64,000 bases of DNA, from positions 124,001 to 188,000 of the forward strand of contig JACKBX010000002.1 in NCBI GenBank assembly GCA_020634375.1. Direction: 5' to 3'. How positions within the stretch are numbered: position 1 is the first letter of the stretch; each line of letters starts with the position of its first letter. This stretch comes from Ardenticatenaceae bacterium (GTDB taxonomy: Bacteria > Chloroflexota > Anaerolineae > Promineifilales > Promineifilaceae). Of the stretch, positions 42,135 to 51,965 are shown in pieces. The notes beneath the pieces were generated by a model. That model worked only from the letters and a program-made list of their open reading frames with translations. It did no database searches and was not told the DNA's origin. The translations under genes were made by a program, and so were the position numbers.

Positions 42135-44672
42135 ATGAAACAGCGATTGTGGCTAATCATAGGAATTCTCGCAGTTCTCATCCTTCTGCCAGGGCAAACG
42201 CCTGCACCCAATGGCGCATCCGAATGCGAACGGGCGGCGTCACTCAACTACTCCCCGCGTGACGCCAGCGCGGGCGACACCATTTATATCCTCGTCACCA
42301 TTGACGCAATAGTCGCCAACGCGCCGGGCTTCTCGTCTACGCTGTATATTGATGGCGTGCAGTCTGATTATGCGGAGATTCCGTATTGGAACGGCCGTAC
42401 CACCCAAATCACCTACGACTACACCTGCGACGGGGGCAACTACACCAAATACCTGCAAATTCCAGGGCAAGACAACGGTTGGCTCGTCGTCGTGGGCGGC
42501 CTTGCCGCCGTCGCCATCGCCGCCGGATGGCTGATTAGCAAAATACGCCAGCTCATCGGACGCAAACCGGGCCAACAGCAGCCAAACAATCAAACCCAGT
42601 ACATTTTGCAATTGAGCGCCAACAGCCTCGACATCCCCGCCGGAGAAAGCGCGGCATTTCAGGCGCAGGCGTGGCAAGTGACGGCGCAAGGCGGCTATGC
42701 CCCCTGCCCCGGAGCCATTCTGCAAATTAAAGCGTCCCACCCCACCCTACACGTCTCCCCGGCCACCGCCCAGGGGCAGATCAATTGCACCGTATGGGTG
42801 GATGCCGATAGCACCGCTGAAAGTGGTATCGTACAAGTGAACGGCCGTGCCCCCGACAACACCCCCCTCACCGCCCAACTACAGGTCAACATCCAGCCCG
42901 TACAAAACGCCGCCCTCGAAATCAAACTTGACCCCGACCGGCGCACCCTCTATCCCGACGGCGAGGACATGATCGCCTTGTGGGCGCGTGTAACCCTGCC
43001 CAATCAGCAGGCCGAGGCCAGCCCTGCCCTGCAAGCCGCCAACGACTCGATCACCTTCCGGCGGCCCGGCGTCAGCGCCGATTGGCTGTATGACAACGAC
43101 CCGCAAGTGGCCGAGGATTGGCACGCCTTTTGGGTGAAATCGGTGGATTTACCAGCGATGATTCAGCAGTTCGGCCCGGTCAGGCCGCCCAAGCAAGTGT
43201 CCGTACTGGTGGAAGCGGTCTATCAGGAGCAGTTGCTCAGTCAGAGCGTCAGCTTCAAGCTGGTGCCGCTGCCGCTGCTGAATGTGACGCCCGACCGCGC
43301 CACATTTCTCGCCGATGAGCAGGCCGAAATCAAGCTGGAGGCCACGTTGGACGGGCAATGGCCCGGCCCCTGGCAGTTCAGCGCCGAGTTTGCCGATGAA
43401 GCGCTGGCTGATGTGCGCCTCGTACAAACCAACGAACGGCAAGCCGCCATCACGCTTTCCGGCCCCTGGGGTGCGCCGGAAGGCGGGCTGCGCCTCTCGC
43501 AAAGTTATCTGCACAGCAACTTGACCATCAAAGCCACCCGCGACGATTTAGAAATTGAGGCGGAAGTGCCGGTGCTAGTGTACCGCGAGGGGATTTATGT
43601 AGCGGATGGGTTGGATGCGTACGGCCGTTTCCGTATTCGTGGCGATATTTCACCGGACGACCCCAACCACGTCACCCGCTTGCAACTGCGTGTGCTGCGC
43701 TGGAACGCGCAATCACGCGAGGTTTATGAAGATGCGCAAGCGGCGGCCAATTTACAATTCAGCCCGGCCGATAACAACTCGGAACGGGCGCGGAACATCC
43801 TTAGCGGGGCGCAGTTGGCGATTCAACATGTGGGGGGTGGCGGACGGCCGTTCGGCGTGTGGCAAATGGCTCTCGACCGCATCGTCCCCGGCCGCGAATC
43901 CTTCAGCGAACCGCTCTACCTGGACATCACCACCAACGACGACGAGCCGCTCACCCAAACGCTGCCCGCCGACATCTTCCTCGCCCGCCCAGACGATTCG
44001 CAAGAATGGCAAAAAGCCTACGCCAACTGCCGCCACATCATCGAAACCTTCTTGCCGGAGCCGCTGCGCTCGCAAAAACTGGTGGAGTTGGAACGCAGCA
44101 AGCGCGGCTGGGGCGTGGCCGAACTCAACGACTACCGCCACCGCATCTGGAACAAGGCCAGCGACATGATCATGCAAGAAGGAGCCGACTGGCAGCGGCA
44201 AGCGGCGCAATGGGATCGCCTGTTATACTGGGCAGAATGGGTGAAGTGGGTTAACGACCGCGCCTTCATTCTCACGCTCAAAGCGATGGTTCCCAACCCG
44301 ATTTCGCAGCAAGCCATCCCCATTTTGAAAACTGGCATAGAATCCTTTTTGGAAACGTACATCATGCAGCCACAAATGGATTACTGGGGCTGGTTCAAGG
44401 GCTGGATGTTCAGCATTATTGGTGATTTGGGCAATCTGGGGGTAGAGGAATTTAAGAAGCGGGGCGACTGGTCGAATTATCGCTTCTATGCGGTGCTGGC
44501 GATGTGGCGGTTTATCACCCACTACTGCCTGCTGACCACACCGGAAGGCCAACCCAAAGGGGTGTACAAATCCCTGCAAGATGCCTTTTGGGATGTGACC
44601 GGCGCGGCGCTTGAAAATACGTTACAAGGCTTCTTCCAGCAATGGGGCAAAAACGAGGGGTATTCTTCGTAA
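42135..44672 (+). CDS. Large membrane protein of unknown function beside an FHA protein
   Basis: 845 residues, family not recognised. A signal peptide or first helix (about 5-20) precedes a small extracytoplasmic domain with two cysteines (C31, C98) and Ig-like strands, then a second helix (about 115-135) and a basic stop-transfer (KIRQLIGRKPG). If that topology holds, the remaining 700 residues are cytoplasmic: several beta-rich modules (about 155-560) with STAESGIVQVNG-like Ig/Big patterns, then a Trp-rich helical domain (about 650-845). The FHA gene starts 13 bases after its stop, so the two are probably partners at the membrane. Confidence 0.7.
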   Translation: MKQRLWLIIGILAVLILLPGQTPAPNGASECERAASLNYSPRDASAGDTIYILVTIDAIVANAPGFSSTLYIDGVQSDYAEIPYWNGRTTQITYDYTCDGGNYTKYLQIPGQDNGWLVVVGGLAAVAIAAGWLISKIRQLIGRKPGQQQPNNQTQYILQLSANSLDIPAGESAAFQAQAWQVTAQGGYAPCPGAILQIKASHPTLHVSPATAQGQINCTVWVDADSTAESGIVQVNGRAPDNTPLTAQLQVNIQPVQNAALEIKLDPDRRTLYPDGEDMIALWARVTLPNQQAEASPALQAANDSITFRRPGVSADWLYDNDPQVAEDWHAFWVKSVDLPAMIQQFGPVRPPKQVSVLVEAVYQEQLLSQSVSFKLVPLPLLNVTPDRATFLADEQAEIKLEATLDGQWPGPWQFSAEFADEALADVRLVQTNERQAAITLSGPWGAPEGGLRLSQSYLHSNLTIKATRDDLEIEAEVPVLVYREGIYVADGLDAYGRFRIRGDISPDDPNHVTRLQLRVLRWNAQSREVYEDAQAAANLQFSPADNNSERARNILSGAQLAIQHVGGGGRPFGVWQMALDRIVPGRESFSEPLYLDITTNDDEPLTQTLPADIFLARPDDSQEWQKAYANCRHIIETFLPEPLRSQKLVELERSKRGWGVAELNDYRHRIWNKASDMIMQEGADWQRQAAQWDRLLYWAEWVKWVNDRAFILTLKAMVPNPISQQAIPILKTGIESFLETYIMQPQMDYWGWFKGWMFSIIGDLGNLGVEEFKKRGDWSNYRFYAVLAMWRFITHYCLLTTPEGQPKGVYKSLQDAFWDVTGAALENTLQGFFQQWGKNEGYSS

Positions 44673-44685
44673 GAAAGAGGGAATT

Positions 44686-45747
<1,062 letters not shown>

Positions 45748-45753
<6 letters not shown>

Positions 45754-45815
45754 AACGTGAAGCGTGAAACGTGAAATTACTGACGTCACGTTTTACGCTT
45801 CACATTTCACGGTTC
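45748..45815. repeat. GTGAAAC / TTTCACG facing array
   Basis: Four GTGAAGC/GTGAAAC words face four TCACGTTTT/TTCACATTT words around a GACGTC centre. It lies between the convergent FHA and membrane protein genes and is a likely two-way transcript end. Confidence 0.75.
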
Positions 45816-46511
45816 TCACGCCTGATACAGTTTCTCTTTCGGCGCAAAATGCCCGCCGCGCCCGCGCAGCAGCAACGCTAGACCCACCAAAATGAGGATG
45901 GCGCTGCCCAAAATGCTCACCCATCCCGACAATACCAGGCTCATCAACGTAAAGCCGATACCGGCGATGGCGACTAGAATGGTTCCGGCTGTTAACAATC
46001 CTCGCCGATGCCCAGAGCTGGCAACCAACAGCGCCAGCCCAACGGACAGCGGTTCAATCGTCCACAGCACTGACCACGCTTCCCACCAATTGGTTAAGGC
46101 GCAAAATTGAAAAACGAGGCCGTTCATACCAATGATAATGGCTGGAATCATCAACCAGATGTTGCGCATGAAGACGGCCGTCAGGAAAAAGCCAAATGCC
46201 AGCGAAAGGACAATCATCGGCCAAAACGTGGCCCAAACACCCCAGGCTGTAAACAAGCTGCCCCACAGCAGCAGCGCTCCAACCATTAAGACAGGCATTC
46301 CGGGAATAAATAACGCCTTCAATCCCCGGTTATCCGGGAAGGCAAACGGCGCAGCCACTAAACCTAGTCCGGCTGCACCCACAAGCAAAGGCCATAGCCG
46401 CCACAGGCCGAAATCCCAACCTAAAGCAGGCAGAATGGTTGTGTGCAATAATGCTAAAGCTCCCAATCCAATCAACAAAAGGCCACTTGTATTAATCGTT
46501 CGTTCTTTCAT
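45816..46511 (-). CDS. Polytopic membrane protein resembling the kinase's membrane domain
   Basis: 231 residues with about eight hydrophobic helices and short loops, ending in a basic tail. The family is not assigned. The segment FMRNIWLMIPAIIIGMNG followed by WEAWSVLWTIEP is clearly like AMRNIWLFIPAVILIGNA followed by WQHWAFLWPLEL in the C-terminal membrane domain of the Ser/Thr kinase encoded just upstream. It lies past the 22-bp repeat array. A sensor or regulatory partner of the kinase is inferred. Confidence 0.75.
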   Translation of the reverse strand: MKERTINTSGLLLIGLGALALLHTTILPALGWDFGLWRLWPLLVGAAGLGLVAAPFAFPDNRGLKALFIPGMPVLMVGALLLWGSLFTAWGVWATFWPMIVLSLAFGFFLTAVFMRNIWLMIPAIIIGMNGLVFQFCALTNWWEAWSVLWTIEPLSVGLALLVASSGHRRGLLTAGTILVAIAGIGFTLMSLVLSGWVSILGSAILILVGLALLLRGRGGHFAPKEKLYQA

Positions 46512-46690
46512 CTCGCGCTCCTTATTAAGCTGTTAGCTTTTAGCCTTTAGCTTCTCATTTCTTTCATTTGTTGTTGGATATAGAGTAATGGGGATTGGTT
46601 TTGATTGCCTATCTTCAAGCTAACGGTTAGCTATCCGATGGGTCAGTGTAGGAGCATGGCGTCGCCGTGCCCTTACTGGCTGTGAAACGG

Positions 46691-46800
46691 GTCTAGACCC
46701 GAACACAATCGTGTCTAGACCGGATGAGCAACGGGTCTAGACACGATTACCGTCCGGTCTAGACACGTTTGTTATCCAGTCTAAACACGACAAGATTTGA
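46691..46800. repeat. Five-unit 22-bp direct repeat array with GTCTAGAC core
   Basis: GTCTAGAC occurs at 46691, 46713, 46735 and 46757 and as GTCTAAAC at 46779, a spacing of exactly 22 bp each time. Unit 1 extends to the perfect palindrome CGGGTCTAGACCCG. Unit 2 with its flanks is the reverse complement of unit 4. Between cores the sequence differs. Two helical turns per unit would place all sites on one face of the DNA. It lies 180-290 bases upstream of the membrane protein start. Confidence 0.85.
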
Positions 46801-46824
46801 CCAATCTTGAAGATTGGTCAAATC
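46794..46824. repeat. Perfect 14-bp hairpin, copy 2 (TTTGACCAATCT type)
   Basis: GATTTGACCAATCT and AGATTGGTCAAATC flank three bases, 30 bases past the kinase stop. It is the same element as 42083-42113, with compensating end-pair changes. Confidence 0.75.
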
Positions 46825-46853
46825 TAAAAACCGCCAACTATTTTTTTACGTGG

Positions 46854-48431
46854 TTACTGCACTAAAGCAAAAATGGCGAGGATGAGCATGGCGATAAGGG
46901 CAGCGCGACCAAGACGCAAGCCCCAATGCACAGCCAAGCGCTCGACTTGTGGATTGTCGGCAATGTTAATGGGGTAAGCAACGGCCGTAAACACCACAAA
47001 TAACTCTAACGGCCACAAAAACGCCCAATGCTGCCAGTTCCCGGTGATGGTGTAATAGCTCATCAAAAACGCATTGCCAATAAGGATAACAGCGGGAATA
47101 AACAGCCAGATGTTGCGCATGGCAACCATCATATACAGCAGCGCCCCGCCCGTCAGATACAGCTCTATCGGCCAGCCGACGCGGAAAAAGTCGCCAGGGC
47201 CGCTGATGCCCGAAAACATGACTGTCAGCATGTTGCCAATGACAACCAGGCCAATGCCGTTGACGACGGCCCGCCCGGTGCTGATGCTGTGAATACTTAG
47301 CTCAAGATCATGTAACGGCCGTTTGAACAAGTTCCAGAAAAGATGGCGCAAGAATGGGATGGGAACGGCCGTGCTCACCCCCACCTCTTTCTTCTCCTTC
47401 TCCGATTCCTTCAACTGTGCTAACTGCGCCTCCCAATCCACCGATTGCGTCGCTGCCGTATCTTGCGCCGCAAACCCGGCATCATGCAGCTTCGCCCGCT
47501 GCGTCCCCGAATAAACCGCCACCGACTCCTGCGGCGCGTCCCGCGTCGTAAACGACAGCGGCAGCGAAATACGCGTAGGCACAGACACCTCCGCCTCTGC
47601 GGCTGCTTGCTGCAACGCTTCCGCCATCTCCATCGCCGACTGATAGCGCTCATCCGGTTCCTTTGCCAGCGCCTTCAACACAATGCGCTCAAACGAAGGC
47701 GGGATAACCGGGTTTAATTGGCGTGGCAAAGGCAGCGGATCATTGACGTGTTTCATTAGAATTGCCAGGGGCGTATCGGCATCATAAGGAGTTTGGCGCG
47801 TCAGCATCTCGTAAAAGACCACGCCCAGCGAATACAAATCACTGCGCACATCGCTGACGCCCTGCAAGCCCTGCTCTGGAGCCATGTAGTTGAGCGTGCC
47901 CAACAATGCCCCGGTCATGGTATGGCGTGTGCCGCCGACGATTTGGGCAATGCCAAAATCGGCCAACACCGCCTGCCCCTGCCGCGCCAGCAAAATATTC
48001 GCTGGCTTAATGTCACGGTGAATCATGCCTGCCTCATGCGCGTAGGCCAGGCCGTGCAGCACATCCAACAGTGTGCGGGCCATTTCGCCCCAGGGCATTT
48101 GCTCGTCGCGCACGCGGTAATCGGTGAGGCGCGTGTGCAGTGTATCGCCCTCCAGCAGTTCCATCACCATGTAGTAGGTGTCGTCCTGCACATCAAAATC
48201 ATGTACCTGGATGATGTTGGGGTGGCGCAAATTGGCGATGGCCTGCGCCTCACGTTGGAAGCGGGCAAGAAAGGTGTCGTCTTCTACCAGGTCAGAGCGC
48301 AGCACTTTGATGGCGACGAAGCGGTCAAGCTGGGGATGGTAGCCGCGATAGACGCGGGCCATGCCGCCGCTGCCCAGTGGTTCTAATACGCGATATTTGC
48401 CTAAGGTTTGGCCTTCGAGTGAGGTTGCCAT
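46854..48431 (-). CDS. Membrane-bound Ser/Thr protein kinase
   Basis: About 525 residues. The Hanks-type kinase domain (about 13-275) is intact: Gly-rich LGSGGMARVYRG, K42, E61, HRDIKPAN (138-145), DFG (158-160) and GTLNYMAPEQ. A Ser/Thr/Gln-rich linker follows, then four hydrophobic helices (about 400-520) with very short loops and no extracellular PASTA-like sensor. The ATG at 48431 is used because the earlier one (48476) reads through GTGAAAC words. Downstream on the strand is the membrane protein sharing its helical module; upstream is the FHA regulator, its likely substrate or reader. Confidence 0.94.
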   Translation of the reverse strand: MATSLEGQTLGKYRVLEPLGSGGMARVYRGYHPQLDRFVAIKVLRSDLVEDDTFLARFQREAQAIANLRHPNIIQVHDFDVQDDTYYMVMELLEGDTLHTRLTDYRVRDEQMPWGEMARTLLDVLHGLAYAHEAGMIHRDIKPANILLARQGQAVLADFGIAQIVGGTRHTMTGALLGTLNYMAPEQGLQGVSDVRSDLYSLGVVFYEMLTRQTPYDADTPLAILMKHVNDPLPLPRQLNPVIPPSFERIVLKALAKEPDERYQSAMEMAEALQQAAAEAEVSVPTRISLPLSFTTRDAPQESVAVYSGTQRAKLHDAGFAAQDTAATQSVDWEAQLAQLKESEKEKKEVGVSTAVPIPFLRHLFWNLFKRPLHDLELSIHSISTGRAVVNGIGLVVIGNMLTVMFSGISGPGDFFRVGWPIELYLTGGALLYMMVAMRNIWLFIPAVILIGNAFLMSYYTITGNWQHWAFLWPLELFVVFTAVAYPINIADNPQVERLAVHWGLRLGRAALIAMLILAIFALVQ

Positions 48432-48440
48432 GATTGTGTT

Positions 48441-48512
48441 CCGCGTGAAACGTGAGGCGTGAAACGTGATGGACAACTGCGTCGTTTCACGTTTCCCGCT
48501 TCACGTTTCACT
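48441..48512. repeat. GTGAAAC / TTTCACG facing array
   Basis: Four GTGAAAC/GTGAGGC words face four TTTCACG/TTTCCCG words in the gap between FHA regulator and kinase; the array adds false N-terminal residues to the kinase. Confidence 0.75.
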
Positions 48513-48585
48513 TGTTAAAAGATTCAGTGTTTTTACAGTATAGGGGTTTGCACGGCCGTTCACCTACCCAAAACCTATCAGCCAG

Positions 48586-49209
48586 CTATCGCTCGACAAA
48601 ATCGGCCAGTTTGTAGCCGCGCCCGCGAATGGTGAGGATGAGTTGGGGGTTGGCGGGGTCGGGTTCCAGCTTGGCACGGATGCGGCGCACGAGGTTTTCG
48701 ATCTGGTAGTCGTACACACTGCCGTCCTCGTACTCAGGCCAAACGGCCGTGCCAATCTCATCCTTCGAGCAAACCTGTCCCGGCCGTTCCACCAAATATG
48801 CCAGCAGCGCAAACTCCTTCGGGGCCAGCGTCACCGCCTGCCGGTCGAGCCGCACCACACCGGCGGCCACATCCACCTCTAGCTGCGGCAGCACCGATTC
48901 CTGGTAAGTCACGTCCGGATCATGAAAAGCAAACAGCACATCCCCCGCTTTAATCTGGTCGCCGTCGCGCAGTTGTTCCGGCTGAAAAATGCGCTCGCCA
49001 TTCAAAAAAGTGCCGTTGGTGCTGCCCAAATCCTCGACAAAAACCCGCCAACCCTGCCGCGTGATTTGCGCATGTTCACGGGAAATGCGCTTGCTGGTCA
49101 CGACAATATCATTTTCCACCGCACGACCAATCACGGTCACTTCGCCGGCCAAAGTGTGGCTGCGTCCGGTGGGATCTGTCAGGGTTGGAGGTTGTCTTTT
49201 GTCGTTCAT
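48586..49209 (-). CDS. FHA domain fused to OmpR-type winged-helix DNA-binding domain
   Basis: 207 residues. The FHA domain (about 22-95) has VIGRAVENDIV (R29), SREHAQIT (S43, H46) and GSTNGTFLNG. The C-terminal winged helix (about 110-200) has VTLAPKEFALLAYLVERPG and the RGRGYKL end of OmpR/PhoB effectors. The FHA module replaces a receiver, so activity should follow Ser/Thr phosphorylation rather than phospho-Asp, as in EmbR-like regulators. The kinase gene lies 154 bases downstream on the same strand. The ATG at 49209 is chosen over 49281, which is in repeat DNA. Confidence 0.93.
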   Translation of the reverse strand: MNDKRQPPTLTDPTGRSHTLAGEVTVIGRAVENDIVVTSKRISREHAQITRQGWRVFVEDLGSTNGTFLNGERIFQPEQLRDGDQIKAGDVLFAFHDPDVTYQESVLPQLEVDVAAGVVRLDRQAVTLAPKEFALLAYLVERPGQVCSKDEIGTAVWPEYEDGSVYDYQIENLVRRIRAKLEPDPANPQLILTIRGRGYKLADFVER

Positions 49210-49231
49210 GATATTTTTTGGTATTTGAAAT

Positions 49232-49296
49232 TTCGTGAAACGTGATGCGTGAAACGTGACCAAAGAGACTTCACGTTTCACGCATCACGTTTCACG
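49232..49296. repeat. GTGAAAC / TTTCACG facing array
   Basis: Four GTGAAAC/GTGATGC words face four TTCACG words; it overlaps the last codons of the upstream 410-residue gene and forms a false 5' extension of the FHA regulator. Confidence 0.75.
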
Positions 49297-50510
49297 CCAT
49301 CATTATATCGCATCGCCCACTTGCGGATGGATGCCGCCGAGTCGGTTAGGGCTTCTTGCACATAGTCTACACCAAACCAACTCGCACCTAATTCGTAAAG
49401 GCGTTGGCGCACGGCCGTTCGGCTTACAATCAGCCCCATATCTAGCAGTTGGCGTTTTTGGGTAGCGGTAAACCCATCTGCAAAATGGGGCAGTGCATCC
49501 AACACGCCATGCCGCAGTTCTTCATTGGCTGCATCCGCCTCGGCCAGCAGCATTTGGAAAAGCTCCAAGGGGTTGCCCTCCAACGCGGCCAAAGCGCCTA
49601 CAGTAAAACGGCGCACAAATATGGGCGGCAGCAGTGGTTCGCCAAACTTCATGCCCATGAGCATGGTGAGAAAGCCCACCGGGTCATTGCCCGGCCCATG
49701 ATGATCGGGCATGGGGGGAATGTGCGGGGTGTTTTCCAGGTCAGCGAGGACGGCCGTTTCATCCACATTGGCCTCCTCAACCAGGTTCATTTCCGCGCTG
49801 ATAGCCTCCGCCAATTCCATATCCCCAGCAAACGTCGCCTGCATCAGCCGCCAATTAGCCGGGGGATAGCCTACCTGCTCCTCATTCATCAGCCAGCCCC
49901 AAAGCAGTTCGCGGCGCAAGTCTAGCGGCAGCCCTTCATGAGCCGCCCAAACCGGCAGCAGCACCTCTCCCATACTCTGCGATAGGTGTGCAGCCAAATA
50001 CCAAAGCCACCATTGCTTTTCCTCATCGGAAACGGCCGCTCGTGTTAACAACCATTCCGTTAGCCGCAGCGCCCATTCCTCAGACCAACCTGCCAGCTTA
50101 TCCGGCACGCCAGAGAGTGCCAGTGCCAACAGTACACTGCGAAACAAATCCACACTCAGCGCCTGGTGCTGTGCCAAAAAGCTGATGAACGTAACCAGGC
50201 CATGCGGCATGTGGTCACGGGCAAAGGGGTCGGCTGTTTGGCAAGCAAAGTAGGCGATTTTCTTGCGACTTTCCACAGAGATGGTCTCATCGGCCAATAT
50301 TTCTAACACGCCGTACCCAAAAGCGGTAGCCTGGGCCATGAGTGTGGGGATGAGGGATTCCCCATCCTCTATTCCCCCACCCTGTGCCTGATGATACGCA
50401 CGCACTCCCGCTGTCAGGGCATTGTGAACGGCCGTGTGCTCACTTTCCGGAATGCCCAGCACACCCAAGAACAAGGGTAAATCAAACAACTCTTCTTCGT
50501 CTTTATGCAT
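49278..50510 (-). CDS. Helical-repeat protein of unknown function
   Basis: 410 residues, cytosolic, almost all alpha-helical, with HEAT-like spacing of Leu/Ala (RHGVLDALPHFADGF; LTDSAASIRKWAMRYND near the end). No enzyme motif is seen. A His/Pro/Gly segment (HIPPMPDHHGPGND) near the middle is unusual. The last residues (VKRDA) come from a repeat array, so the ancestral stop was probably earlier. It is the first gene of the FHA regulator-kinase run on the minus strand. Confidence 0.7.
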   Translation of the reverse strand: MHKDEEELFDLPLFLGVLGIPESEHTAVHNALTAGVRAYHQAQGGGIEDGESLIPTLMAQATAFGYGVLEILADETISVESRKKIAYFACQTADPFARDHMPHGLVTFISFLAQHQALSVDLFRSVLLALALSGVPDKLAGWSEEWALRLTEWLLTRAAVSDEEKQWWLWYLAAHLSQSMGEVLLPVWAAHEGLPLDLRRELLWGWLMNEEQVGYPPANWRLMQATFAGDMELAEAISAEMNLVEEANVDETAVLADLENTPHIPPMPDHHGPGNDPVGFLTMLMGMKFGEPLLPPIFVRRFTVGALAALEGNPLELFQMLLAEADAANEELRHGVLDALPHFADGFTATQKRQLLDMGLIVSRTAVRQRLYELGASWFGVDYVQEALTDSAASIRKWAMRYNDGVKRDA

Positions 50511-50575
50511 ATATCTCTTCTCTTATCGGGGCGAGCCAACGCCCTGCCCCAACGACTCCATCATACCAAAACAGA

Positions 50576-51730
50576 TCAATGCGCTATATACCACAGCATC
50601 AGTTCATAAGCCCCCCACATCAACAAAGCCAAAACAACGAGAAATGGGCCAACTGTTTCCAGCCCAATGCTATCAGCCAAGACGCCAGCCAGACCAGGCA
50701 GCAACGCCAAGCCCAGGCTGGATGCAGCAATTTGAAAGCCAACCGTATTGGGCGCATGAGCCGGGCCAACACGTTGCGGCGTGTCAGATGTGAGCAAAGG
50801 GAAAATAGCGGCACAGGAAAACCCCATCAGCGCCAGCCCAATGAAGCTGGTGGCGGGCAGCGGCACAGAAAGGATAAGCGTTCCCAGCAGTACCCCCCCC
50901 ATGCTGATGCGCAGTGTACGCATTGTACCCAGGCGTTCGACCATAAAACCAATTAGCAACCGGCCAACTGTCAGCGCACCCCAATAAAAGCTAATCCAGG
51001 CGCTGGCACGCACGTCGGGAATGTGACGCGATTGGGTAAAGAGGGTGAAACTCCACTGTCCTGCCGTCACTTCTACGCTGACATACAAGAAGTAGAGGAG
51101 CAGCCCAAACCAGACAATAGGCATGCGTAATGTGCGGCGATTGGATACGCGTTTTTTGCTTTCGCCAGCTTCATATACCGGGTCTAATCGCCATTGGCGA
51201 GCGGTGAATAGGAACGCCAAAAACATAAGACCATGCAGCAAGGCTGCAAAACCGTAGCTGTGCCGCCAGGTCAAACCAGCGGTCACAAACGCAGACATGA
51301 TTAAGGGGCCAATGGTTGCCCCTAACCCAAAACTGGCATGCATCCAGTTCATTTCACGAGGGCCAAAGGTGGCGGCCATGTATGTGTTGAGGCCAGCATC
51401 AATCACTCCGCCACCCATTCCCAATAACATACCACCGATTAACAACACTCCCCAACTTGGGGACAGAACGTACCCAACTAAGCCCAGTGCTGCCAAAGCC
51501 CAACCGGAAAGGAGAACGGGGGTGATACCTACTGCTTGTAGGAAACGGCCGTTACCAATACTTGTAATAAAATACCCAACAGTAACCATCCCCAATAACA
51601 CCCCGAGTGCATCGAGCGGCAAGTTAAATGTTGTTTGTATTTCAGGCCAGGCCACCCCTAGCATACTCCCCGGAATGGCATGAACGATAAAGCTGCTGTA
51701 AGCTAGCAGAATGATCAGTTTCTTGTTCAT
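50576..51730 (-). CDS. Major facilitator superfamily transporter
   Basis: 384 residues with twelve predicted helices. The start at 51730 (MNKKLIILLAYSSF) is preferred to an ATG 63 bases earlier that adds a basic, non-family stretch. GMLLGMGGGVIDAGLNTYMAA and NWMHASFGLGATIGP resemble the FucP/YbjJ-like sugar or drug MFS group, but the substrate is not assignable. The gene is divergent from the FHA-GAF kinase, with 235 bases between them. Confidence 0.88.
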   Translation of the reverse strand: MNKKLIILLAYSSFIVHAIPGSMLGVAWPEIQTTFNLPLDALGVLLGMVTVGYFITSIGNGRFLQAVGITPVLLSGWALAALGLVGYVLSPSWGVLLIGGMLLGMGGGVIDAGLNTYMAATFGPREMNWMHASFGLGATIGPLIMSAFVTAGLTWRHSYGFAALLHGLMFLAFLFTARQWRLDPVYEAGESKKRVSNRRTLRMPIVWFGLLLYFLYVSVEVTAGQWSFTLFTQSRHIPDVRASAWISFYWGALTVGRLLIGFMVERLGTMRTLRISMGGVLLGTLILSVPLPATSFIGLALMGFSCAAIFPLLTSDTPQRVGPAHAPNTVGFQIAASSLGLALLPGLAGVLADSIGLETVGPFLVVLALLMWGAYELMLWYIAH

Positions 51731-51889
51731 GAAAACCTTATAACGAATGGCATAATTAGGCGGCCATTTTCGTCGCTGTTTCAGTTGGCGCAAATGCTAC
51801 AGCACGGCATAATACCCTACGATTACCTGGCGTCAATAGTAGATAACTTCGCACCGAAACAAATTTACACCACATTTTGCATAATTATG

Positions 51890-51895
51890 TATAAT
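51890..51895 (+). promoter_or_regulatory. Candidate -10 element of the FHA-GAF kinase gene
   Basis: A perfect TATAAT lies 70 bases before the ATG in an AT-rich stretch; the matching -35 is unclear. Confidence 0.4.
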
Positions 51896-51965
51896 TAGTG
51901 TAAACAGGTAACTACTAAGCGAAAAAATCTGGTAGTAAACTCGTGCTATTAGTAGAGGAGACTCA

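Larger units (their letters stand above)
46512..46853. other. Intergenic region rich in repeats upstream of the membrane protein gene
   Basis: 342 bases without a gene. It holds TTAGCTT/TAGCC words (46527-46553) answered by AAGCTAACGGTTAGC (46616-46631), a REP-like AGCATGGCG-TCGCCGTGC stem near 46653-46671, the 22-bp array (46691-46800) and a 14-bp hairpin (46794-46824). Confidence 0.7.

Noticed and set aside
46691..46800. Possible CRISPR array
   Set aside because: The repeated core is only 8 bp with 22-bp spacing, there are five units, no leader and no cas genes; it does not fit any CRISPR form.
46512..46853. Replication origin with iterons
   Set aside because: There is no dnaA, rep gene, DnaA-box cluster or AT-rich unwinding block next to the 22-bp array; an operator is the simpler reading.
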